From: JBEKYH01 sp049511115
Lineage (GTDB): Bacteria > Planctomycetota > Phycisphaerae > Tepidisphaerales > Tepidisphaeraceae
Assembly: GCA_049511115.1 (NCBI GenBank)
Contig: JBEKYH010000226.1
Coordinates: forward strand, 1 to 7,816
Reading direction: 5' to 3'
Length of the DNA: 7,816 bases
In this document: positions 1-4,821 of the stretch, in pieces
Numbering within the stretch: the stretch's first letter is position 1
Layout: each line of letters starts with the position of its first letter
Position numbers and translations under genes: made by a program
The notes under the pieces: model-generated
What the model was told of the DNA's origin: nothing
Database searches by the model: none
The model's input: the letters and a program-made list of their open reading frames with translations, nothing else

Positions 1-26
1 CTCATGGCAACAATCAAAGTGCTACA

Positions 27-341
27 ATGATATTGCTTATGCCGGGAGCCGATTCGGAAAATCTCGACGATCTTGATAAGCGTCTGCTAGATGGTGGATA
101 TCGGCTACTTACGAGAGGAACAACGATCAAAGTGGAAAACCTGGAAGAGCATCCCTTTGCCATGGAACATATAGATTCTATACATGCGCGTGTTCTAGAT
201 GGCGAGTTCCAAGGAATTGAAGTTGACGTCAGCGCATTTTTCAGTGAATCGGGCGTGGAGGGCGGCTCGCACCCAACTGGCTGGAGATTTGCTAACGATA
301 AAGATCTTGTGTTTTGCGATGCTCCGGCAGCGAGTAAATAA
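27..341 (+). CDS. Small acidic protein of unknown function, possibly the C-terminal part of a longer one
   Basis: I do not recognise this 104-residue protein. It is acidic and soluble-looking, with no signal peptide, membrane helix or familiar motif. It begins MILLMPGADSENLDD and ends DAPAASK before a TAA. The ATG at 27 has no visible Shine-Dalgarno sequence. The frame stays open upstream to the window edge (reading HGNNQSAT before the Met), so the real start may lie outside the window. Alternatively, a second frame, open from base 1, stops at TGA 28-30 and overlaps this ATG as ATGA, the usual arrangement of a translationally coupled pair. By hand count, positions 61-300 are about 48% G+C, well below the genes to the right, which could mean relaxed codon use or a transferred segment. 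The protein-like composition and unbroken frame support a real gene; its function is unknown. Confidence 0.5.
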   Translation: MILLMPGADSENLDDLDKRLLDGGYRLLTRGTTIKVENLEEHPFAMEHIDSIHARVLDGEFQGIEVDVSAFFSESGVEGGSHPTGWRFANDKDLVFCDAPAASK

Positions 342-426
342 GAACTCCAGAGTAACCCTTTATCGTCCCTTCCGCGCCCAGTAGTCCATCACGAGTTTTG
401 TCGTCGCATCGAAAACGCCGCGCTTG

Positions 427-439
427 CGTCGGTCCGACG
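427..439. repeat. Short inverted repeat
   Basis: The arms CGTCGG and CCGACG flank a single T. The site lies about 85 bp after the stop of the small unknown gene. It is not followed by a T-run in either direction, so it is a poor intrinsic terminator. Its role is unknown. Confidence 0.3.
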
Positions 440-494
440 TGCGGTGTCCGGTTCGTCAAGCCGAGCGACACCGTAAGAACGTTCCCGGCGTCTG

Positions 495-532
495 GAATCC
501 AGGGAATCCAGGGACAAGGGAATCCAGGGACA
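495..532. repeat. Short direct repeats (GAATCCAGGGA)
   Basis: The 15-mer GGGAATCCAGGGACA occurs at 502-516 and again at 518-532, one base apart. Its 11-bp core GAATCCAGGGA occurs three times (495-505, 504-514, 520-530), the first two overlapping by two bases. The copies are exact. This is a small direct-repeat cluster with no coding sense; its function is unknown. Confidence 0.7.
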
Positions 533-609
533 TGCACGTATAAAATCAGCAATAATGCAACAATGCGTTTACCTGCGTTCCAGGGCGCCCGCGCCGGCGA
601 CGCACCCCG

Positions 610-629
610 TTTGTTGAACCTTCAACAAA
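610..629. promoter_or_regulatory. Perfect dyad, candidate transcription-factor operator
   Basis: The left arm TTTGTTGAA (610-618) and right arm TTCAACAAA (621-629) are perfect reverse complements around CC. A two-base centre is too short for a normal hairpin loop but typical of a DNA site bound by a dimeric helix-turn-helix protein. GTTGAA-N2-TTCAAC sites of this size resemble operators of MarR-type regulators; that likeness is from general knowledge and not proven here. No regulator gene or clear target gene lies next to it, so it may be a leftover of a lost gene or control something not recognised. Confidence 0.35.
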
Positions 630-713
630 TCCGGCCAACTCCCCACGCGCACTTCGCGCCCCGGTATTATCCCCACAATGGCCGCTGCCCGGAATGGGCT
701 TATGTTCAATCCC

Positions 714-1020
714 ACAGTGGAATATTCCACGCATGTAGATAGAGGCGCAGCATTACGCATGCCTGCCCTGAGCCGCGTCGAAGGGGCCTGCCCTGAGCCC
801 CGTCGAAGGGCCTGCCCTGAGCAACGTCGAAGGGGCCAACCTCGCGACTTCTTCGGCATTGGATATCCAAGCCGGTCTTATAGAGGGACAGCGCTGCGCT
901 TCAACCGCCGCTGCGGCGCTCCCGGCAGTGGAATATTCCGGGCGGTCTTAGGTAGGCTGACGGTTTGCCATCAGTCCATCGCCCAACGGAATAATCCTGC
1001 GCCATCTTAAAGAGGAACCG
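714..1020. repeat. Four copies of a repeat with palindromic GGAATATTCC core
   Basis: Each copy has a palindromic core followed 13-14 bases later by AGAGG or a close variant. Cores lie at 719-728 (GGAATATTCC, inside the perfect 14-bp palindrome GTGGAATATTCCAC, 717-730), 861-868 (GGATATCC), 930-939 (GGAATATTCC) and 988-997 (GGAATAATCC). The spacer in the last three reads GGTCTTA, GGTCTTA and CATCTTA just before the AGAGG block, while the first reads TGTAGAT. In copies one, two and four the block continues into a GCGC-containing stretch. Core-to-core distances are 142, 69 and 58 bp, so this is a degenerate cluster, not a strict tandem array. The three CCCTGAGC units sit between copies one and two. 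I know no name for this repeat. Confidence 0.55.
762..837. repeat. Three tandem CCTGCCCTGAGC/GTCGAAGGG units
   Basis: Three units of 24-25 bp start at 762, 787 and 811. Each reads CCTGCCCTGAGC, three variable bases, then GTCGAAGGG with one or no extra G. The ends CCCT and AGGG can pair, giving each unit an imperfect hairpin. Repeats of this CCCTGAGC...GTCGAAGGG type are familiar as dispersed, often tandem, intergenic elements in many environmental bacteria and give rise to false Arg/Pro-rich reading frames. The units differ mainly in the three-base loop (CGC, CCC, AAC), as expected when the stem is conserved. Confidence 0.75.
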
Positions 1021-1128
1021 CGCGTCGCGACAACCCAAGGCTCATCCCGAAAGGAACCCCATGCCCCCTTGAACCCACGCAGAAATGACTCGCCGTAGGG
1101 CGCGGCTTCAGCTCGCCTGCGCGCTCGT

Positions 1129-1146
1129 GTCGGGCCGAAGCCCGAC
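1129..1146. repeat. GTCGGGC/GCCCGAC hairpin
   Basis: A perfect 7-bp stem, GTCGGGC and GCCCGAC, closes a CGAA loop and is followed by CTACC. Just upstream (1095-1110) lies GTAGGGCGCGGCTTCA, which looks like a diverged inverted partner of the GCCCGACCTAC end. The pattern GTAGG(T)CGGGC...GCCCGACCTAC is known as a dispersed intergenic palindrome in several bacterial phyla. There is no T-run, so a terminator role is unlikely. Confidence 0.55.
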
Positions 1147-1179
1147 CTACCATTGAGCCGAATGCCCGCTGGTTTTGCC

Positions 1180-1245
1180 TTCCTCCGCATTTTCTTCCTC
1201 TGCGCCTCCGCGCCTCAGCGTTCATTCCTCTTCTCCGTGCCTCAA
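1180..1245. repeat. Degraded CTCTGCGCCTCCGCG-type repeat
   Basis: The stretch is a string of CCTC/TCCG/GCCTC blocks (CCTCTGCGCCTCCGCGCCTC, then CTTCTCCGTGCCTC). It resembles the pyrimidine-rich strand of the CTCTGTGTCCTCCGTG repeat found intact at 1741-1763. Repeats of this sort are common between genes in environmental bacteria. Here the copy is diverged and has no visible inverted partner. Confidence 0.5.
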
Positions 1246-1406
1246 GCTGAAAGTCCCCAGCCTCTTCGCCGCTTCATCGCAGCGAAAAGAATCGGGCCGG
1301 CGCCCGCATGAGGTGCTCACTCACCGCCGCATCCGAGCACCCCGCCTTCATCCAACAATTGGCAATTCCACCCAGACCCTTTTGAATTGCCGTGAAGGCG
1401 ATATTT

Positions 1407-1656
1407 CCATCTTACGCCAGGCTCTCATCCGCCGATCAGGCTGAGAGATTCCTGGACCGTATTGCGCCGATTCTGTCTCGTTCCTGCCCGGCCGCGCTAT
1501 TTGTTCTCGACGATCTGATCGCATCGTCAGAAAGCCGGCCGGCCATCCGTGGGAGGATGGACTGGAACGATCTCGATGGAATGAGGACCTTCCGATTTCC
1601 CTGCATCCGAGATTCTCTTGGCTGCATACACGGCGCCTGCATTGCCGTCTTACGCC
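1407..1656. repeat. Pair of 12-bp direct repeats, CCRTCTTACGCC
   Basis: CCATCTTACGCC (1407-1418) and CCGTCTTACGCC (1645-1656) differ at one base and lie 238 bp apart. The sequence between them has an open plus-strand frame starting at ATG 1392, but it continues straight into the large inverted repeat that follows and resembles no protein I know, so I do not call it a gene. The repeats share CTTA with the GGTCTTA/CATCTTA blocks near 873-1010. Two similar 12-mers could be chance. Confidence 0.3.
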
Positions 1657-1664
1657 GGTTCGAA

Positions 1665-1806
1665 GAGAAAAAAAGAATATCTCACCACAGAGGACACGGA
1701 GGACACAGAGGTAAGAAAAGCAAGATCATTTTTTGTTTTTCCTCTGTGTCCTCCGTGTCCTCTAGGTCGCTACTGCGACCGGGTGGTGAGTCTTCTTTCT
1801 TTTCTC
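1665..1806. repeat. Composite inverted repeat of about 140 bp (MITE-like or structural element)
   Basis: A perfect 23-bp inverted repeat forms the centre: 1689-1711, built of purine-rich AGAGGACACGGAGGACA-type sequence, pairs with 1741-1763, leaving a 29-base A/T-rich loop. Outside it, CTCACCAC (1681-1688) pairs with GTGGTGAG (1783-1790). Beyond that an A-rich tract (1665-1677) pairs imperfectly with a T/C-rich tract (1793-1806). A separate perfect hairpin, GGTCGC-TACT-GCGACC (1765-1780), sits between the inner and outer right arms, so single-stranded DNA or RNA would fold as a three-way junction. The ACAGAGGACAC arm belongs to a repeat type widespread between genes in environmental bacteria. 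There is no transposase and no obvious target duplication. It cannot be a simple terminator. Confidence 0.75.
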
Positions 1807-1900
1807 CATCGGAAGTGCTCCCGACTACGGTCAGGGCTAATACCCCCAAGTTCACGTCAGCGGCTCGAACCTGCTGAGCGTGACTATGCCAGGACAGGAC

Positions 1901-1931
1901 CGCTGCCGTTTCCTCGCCGTCTGCGGCAGCG
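1901..1931. repeat. 8-bp stem, 15-base loop
   Basis: CGCTGCCG (1901-1908) and CGGCAGCG (1924-1931) are exact reverse complements. The hairpin lies about 130 bp before the PH-domain gene and could be part of its leader, but there is no conserved riboswitch core that I recognise and no T-run. Confidence 0.35.
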
Positions 1932-1990
1932 CGTGGTTCCCGGCTGACAGGCTCCAAAATCCCATTCGGCGACTGCCTCGGGTGATCCCC

Positions 1991-2022
1991 TCACCTTGTC
2001 ACCTTGTCACCTCGTCATCTCC
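1991..2022. repeat. Four 8-bp tandem units (TCACCTTG)
   Basis: Two exact TCACCTTG units are followed by TCACCTCG and TCATCTCC, giving a clean 8-bp period with decay towards the right. The complementary strand reads as CAAGGTGA repeats, a known dispersed short tandem repeat in several bacterial lineages. It ends 41 bp before the start of the PH-domain gene and so lies in its promoter or leader region. Slippage could change the copy number between strains. Confidence 0.7.
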
Positions 2023-2063
2023 TCCCTACCCTCTCCGCGCCCAGCCGGGTATCCTGAATAAAA

Positions 2064-2621
2064 ATGAGCAACATCCCCCCTACTCCTCCTCGCGCCGCCG
2101 CATCGCTGCCGCCGGCAGGCCCCGGCCCACACAAGGAACCGACCGACGCCGAAGAGGTTTACTATCAAGGCTCCCCTCCCGTCCGCGGCCTTGGCGTGCA
2201 CATGCTCCTTTGGCCCGCCGCGGGGCTGGTGCTGGTGATCTTGCCGTTTTGGCTGCACTCTTCCTACAAGGCGGCACTGGTGGCGATCCTGATCGGCCTT
2301 TCCCTGCCGCTGGTCCCGGTGTTGATGGCCAAGTCGATTCGCTATCGCGTCAGCAATTACCGCATCGATTACGAGAGGGGTTTTTTCTCGCGCGATATCG
2401 ACACGCTGGAACTCTGGCACGTCGAGGATTTGCATTTTCATCAGTCGCTGCTGGATCGACTTCTTGGCGTGGGCCTGATTTGCGTCACGTCAAAGGACGA
2501 AAGGTTGCCGCAGCTAACGCTCCGCGGCATCCCCAATCCCCGGCCGCTCTATGAGACGCTCAAGCAGCGCCTGATCGCGGTGAAGCGGAGCCGCGGTGTC
2601 ATTAAGGTCGATCCGGGATGA
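2064..2621 (+). CDS. Two-helix membrane protein with bacterial PH domain (YdbS/DUF304-like)
   Basis: The 185-residue product has a Pro-rich cytoplasmic N-terminus (about 1-40), two hydrophobic helices (about 46-64 and 70-88) joined by a short SSYK turn, then a bacterial PH domain (about 92-172). The domain shows the familiar order: YRVSNYRIDYERGFFSR, then IDTLELWHVEDLHFHQSLLDRLLG, then a final strand LTLRGIPNPRPLYETLKQRL. This matches the bPH2/DUF304 family (YdbS, YdbT), whose members are small membrane proteins; their exact role is mostly unknown, and some are tied to envelope or antimicrobial-peptide tolerance. The start at 2064 lacks a strong ribosome binding site, but the next Met (residue 47) would lose the first helix. 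The sulfotransferase begins 10 bp after the stop, so the two are probably co-transcribed. The family call is firm; the role is not known. Confidence 0.85.
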   Translation: MSNIPPTPPRAAASLPPAGPGPHKEPTDAEEVYYQGSPPVRGLGVHMLLWPAAGLVLVILPFWLHSSYKAALVAILIGLSLPLVPVLMAKSIRYRVSNYRIDYERGFFSRDIDTLELWHVEDLHFHQSLLDRLLGVGLICVTSKDERLPQLTLRGIPNPRPLYETLKQRLIAVKRSRGVIKVDPG

Positions 2622-2623
2622 GG
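2620..2623 (+). promoter_or_regulatory. Ribosome binding site deciding the sulfotransferase start
   Basis: GAGG lies eight bases before ATG 2632 and overlaps the stop codon of the PH-domain gene (TGA 2619-2621). It favours 2632 over the in-frame ATG at 2596, which lies inside the upstream gene. Confidence 0.5.
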
Positions 2624-2631
2624 CCAATGGC

Positions 2632-3972
2632 ATGAGCGACTCGCCCACCCAATCAGGTCCCCTGGCCATCTGCGTGCTGGGCATGCACCGCAGCGGAACG
2701 TCAGCCCTCTCGCGGCTTCTCAATCAGTTGGGCGTCGACCTGGGGCGGAATCTTCTTCCTGCGGATTTTGACAACCCCAGGGGATTCTTTGAACTCCGGG
2801 CCATCGTGGATTGCCACACCGATCTGCTCGACGCGATCGGCTCCTCTTATTTCGACGATTTTTTGCCCCTGCCCCCGGGCTGGGAAACCAGGGCGGAGGT
2901 TCAGCCTTATCGCGGTCAACTGCTGGAGATCGTCCGGGCGGAATTCGCGGATAAGCCGCTCTGGGGTTTCAAGGACCCGCGCACCTGCCGCCTGCTGCCG
3001 CTGTGGCACGACGTGCTTCAGCAAAGCGGCGCGCAAAGCCGCTTCGTGATCATGGTGCGGAATCCTCAGGAAATATTTTCCTCGCTCTCGCAGCGCAATG
3101 GGACTCCATGCAACCAATCGCTGCTGTCCACATTGGTTCACATGCTCCAGACCGAGCGCGATACGCGCGGCCGCCGGCGCGTAGTGGTGAGTTACGACGA
3201 ACTTATCAGTGATTGGCGTGGGCTGGCCGCGAAGATCGGCAATGCCCTGGGAATTCAGTGGCCTCATCCGCCGGAAGCGCCGGACGCTTCCAGTGGGAAA
3301 GGCGATGAAGCAATCGACCCCGCCCTGCGGCATCATCGCGCCGCGAAAAATTCCGGCGCCGCAGAGTTGGTCGAGAAATTCGACGCGGATCCGGAAATCG
3401 CGCACTGGACGTTTGGCGTCTACGATTGCCTCGTGGCGGCGGCGGCGAATCCAACCGGCGCCGTTGATGAAGCGAGCCTGGATAAAATCCACGACGAGTT
3501 CCAAAGCGCCGCATCGGGCCTGGCGGCGTGGCGGCCGCGCTGGTCAATGGAAGAGCGCCTGCGGCGGGCGCTGATCTGGGCCGAGAAGATGGATGGCGAA
3601 ATCCACCGGTTGTCCAAAGAAAATCAGGAAATGCGTCACGAACTTGCCACGCGGCCGGCGTTGACGCAAGCGCTGGCCCGCCTGGCCGCCGCACAGGGCG
3701 AGGCGATTGCCGCCAACGGGCGCGCTGATGCCGCCGAGAATCGCGCGACGGCGGCGGAGAATCGTGCCAGTGCCGCCGAGGATCGCGCGACGGTCGCCGA
3801 GCAGCGCACCGCGGCGGCTGAATATCGCGCGACCGCCGCCGAGCATGTCGCGGAAGATCTCCGCCAATCAGCCAGTTGGAAGCTCACCGGCCCGGTCCGG
3901 GCACTGGGCGGGTTGCTCAGCAAACCGGGCGCGGAGACGGGTGGAGGCTCGGCCGATCACTCAAATCATTGA
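2632..3972 (+). CDS. Sulfotransferase family protein with C-terminal heptad-repeat coiled coil
   Basis: From ATG 2632 the product has 446 residues. LGMHRSGTSAL (16-26) is the 5'-phosphosulfate loop of PAPS-dependent sulfotransferases, GFKDPRTC (112-119) is a second conserved block, and FVIMVRNPQEIFSSL (138-152) is the 3'-phosphate-binding motif with Arg143 and the downstream serines. It should move sulfate from PAPS to a hydroxyl or amine of an unknown acceptor, probably a glycan. Residues 308-410 look like a coiled coil. Within it, 364-405 are six heptads of the form R-A-T-A-A-E-N, encoded by 21-bp repeats. The tail SASWKLTGPVRALGGLL (414-430) is a motif often seen at the ends of bacterial sulfo- and glycosyltransferases that build surface polysaccharides. 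The in-frame ATG at 2596 would add 12 residues inside the upstream gene; the ribosome binding site favours 2632. It follows the PH-domain membrane protein, which could place the work at the inner membrane. Confidence 0.88.
   Translation: MSDSPTQSGPLAICVLGMHRSGTSALSRLLNQLGVDLGRNLLPADFDNPRGFFELRAIVDCHTDLLDAIGSSYFDDFLPLPPGWETRAEVQPYRGQLLEIVRAEFADKPLWGFKDPRTCRLLPLWHDVLQQSGAQSRFVIMVRNPQEIFSSLSQRNGTPCNQSLLSTLVHMLQTERDTRGRRRVVVSYDELISDWRGLAAKIGNALGIQWPHPPEAPDASSGKGDEAIDPALRHHRAAKNSGAAELVEKFDADPEIAHWTFGVYDCLVAAAANPTGAVDEASLDKIHDEFQSAASGLAAWRPRWSMEERLRRALIWAEKMDGEIHRLSKENQEMRHELATRPALTQALARLAAAQGEAIAANGRADAAENRATAAENRASAAEDRATVAEQRTAAAEYRATAAEHVAEDLRQSASWKLTGPVRALGGLLSKPGAETGGGSADHSNH
3721..3846 (+). 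repeat. Six 21-bp tandem repeats inside the sulfotransferase
   Basis: Six in-frame units encode RADAAEN, RATAAEN, RASAAED, RATVAEQ, RTAAAEY and RATAAEH. The first residue is always Arg, residues 5-6 are always Ala-Glu, and the rest drift. Units two and three are the most alike in DNA. The pattern fits expansion by unequal exchange or slippage under selection for a helical heptad, and copy number may vary between relatives. Confidence 0.8.
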
Positions 3973-3987
3973 AGGTTTTTCCGCATT

Positions 3988-4809
3988 TCATTCAGCCTGG
4001 GCGCTCAGCCACCGCTCGGCCGGTATGGGCAGATCGCGAGCCAGCGCGACAATCGGCTCTTCGTAAATCTGCTCAAGGACGCGACGCAGCGCCGGACGAA
4101 CCGGGATTTCCGGGCCGGAATTGAATTTCCGGTCGTAGGGAAACTGCGAGAAATCGACAGTGGTGGAGATTCCCAGAAATGCGAAGATTTCCGTGAGCAA
4201 CTGGCACGGCCGCAGCGTCAGGTCGTCGTAAACGGCCATGAAAATCTGCCGGCGGGGAAAGACCGCCTGCCAATTGGCCAGGACGCGCGCGTAATCGCCG
4301 CGGGCGCGGTTGGGACGCGAATAAAAGTGGGCGATGAATTCCTCGTCCTTGATGTCGGGGATGGGCCGGCTGTGCTCGGTGGACAATTCCATCACCGCGT
4401 GCGACCAGGCGCGCTCGATCGGATTGCGCATCAGGAAAATCAGCTTGACGCGCGGAATAACCGCGCGCACAAAGCGAATCCGTCGCGGTGACAAAATCGA
4501 ATAGGCGGGCGTGACCTCGCCCTTGAGCTTGCCCTGGCCGGGACCAAAGAGCGTGGAATAACCGTCCAGGCCGTACTGCAAAAAATGCTTGTCAAAAAAA
4601 TGGACTTCCTTCAGGTCCGCCGGCATGAAGACCGCCGGATGGGCCAGGAGGTTGCGGTGCAGCCAGGTCGTGCCGGCCTTTTGCGCGCCGATGCCGAGAA
4701 AATCAGGCAGCGGCAATTCCGACGCGGACAGGTATCCGCGCCGGTAAAGCCAGTGTCGGACGGCGACCCATGCGGCGGGGGCGCGAGCGTGTAACGCATC
4801 GGTCGGCAT
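3988..4809 (-). CDS. Sulfotransferase, heparan N-sulfotransferase (NST)-like domain
   Basis: The 273-residue product is almost entirely one PAPS-dependent sulfotransferase domain. PDFLGIGAQKAGTTWL (35-50) is the 5'-phosphosulfate loop with the expected catalytic Lys44. KEVHFFD (67-73) and GEVTPAYSIL (97-106) are the next conserved blocks and supply acidic catalytic and substrate-side residues in the NST family. VKLIFLMRNPIERAWSHAVM (121-140) binds the 3'-phosphate, with Arg128 and Ser136. There is no signal peptide or membrane helix, so it should act in the cytoplasm, or at the membrane face with a partner. The likely acceptor is a sugar, but this is not visible. The gene begins 12 bp after the rne stop on the same strand, so it probably shares its transcript. 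It differs from the neighbouring sulfotransferase in motif style (QKAGTT here, MHRSGT there), so the pair is not a recent duplication. Start ATG has only a weak ribosome binding site; no other Met precedes the first motif. Confidence 0.88.
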   Translation of the reverse strand: MPTDALHARAPAAWVAVRHWLYRRGYLSASELPLPDFLGIGAQKAGTTWLHRNLLAHPAVFMPADLKEVHFFDKHFLQYGLDGYSTLFGPGQGKLKGEVTPAYSILSPRRIRFVRAVIPRVKLIFLMRNPIERAWSHAVMELSTEHSRPIPDIKDEEFIAHFYSRPNRARGDYARVLANWQAVFPRRQIFMAVYDDLTLRPCQLLTEIFAFLGISTTVDFSQFPYDRKFNSGPEIPVRPALRRVLEQIYEEPIVALARDLPIPAERWLSAQAE

Positions 4810-4821
4810 GGCGCGAGCCGC

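Larger units (their letters stand above)
342..2063. other. Gene-poor stretch made of dispersed repeats
   Basis: No open frame here reads like a protein. The longer frames run straight through palindromic and tandem repeats and give low-complexity products rich in Arg, Pro or His. What can be seen is a series of unrelated short repeats, entered separately below, with unique-looking sequence between them (about 342-490, 630-710, 1025-1090, 1246-1400, 1420-1640 and 1810-1990). No rRNA, tRNA, transposase remnant or clear terminator was found. The stretch separates the unknown small gene on the left from the PH-domain/sulfotransferase pair on the right and must contain the promoter of that pair. 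I could not pick out a convincing -35/-10 pair. Confidence 0.75.

Noticed and set aside
361..440. A short minus-strand tail reading KRGVFDATTKLVMDYWARKGR before a stop
   Set aside because: It looks somewhat like a protein C-terminus, but the frame is closed by a stop about 30 codons upstream and no homologous remainder is visible. It is too short to call a pseudogene.
714..1020. The GGAATATTCC repeats as a CRISPR array or integron attC sites
   Set aside because: Spacing is unequal, copies are diverged, the spacers are not of constant length, and no cas genes, integrase or RYYYAAC/GTTRRRY ends are present.
398..1225. Several overlapping 60-110 codon frames on both strands
   Set aside because: They cross the tandem and palindromic repeats and give Arg/Pro/Ala-rich products with no domain.
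1392..1877. A 161-codon plus-strand frame
   Set aside because: Its second half is a translation of the large inverted repeat (His/Gly/Arg and Ser/Pro runs). The first half has some protein-like character but no recognisable motif and no ribosome binding site.
1850..1885. A GGTTCGAGCC sequence on the minus strand resembling a tRNA T-arm
   Set aside because: The flanking bases do not form the required 5-bp T stem, and no acceptor, D or anticodon stem could be found around it.
3973..3987. A bidirectional terminator between the convergent sulfotransferase genes
   Set aside because: The 15-bp gap contains a short T-run (GGTTTTT) but no stem before it on either strand, so an intrinsic terminator cannot be supported.
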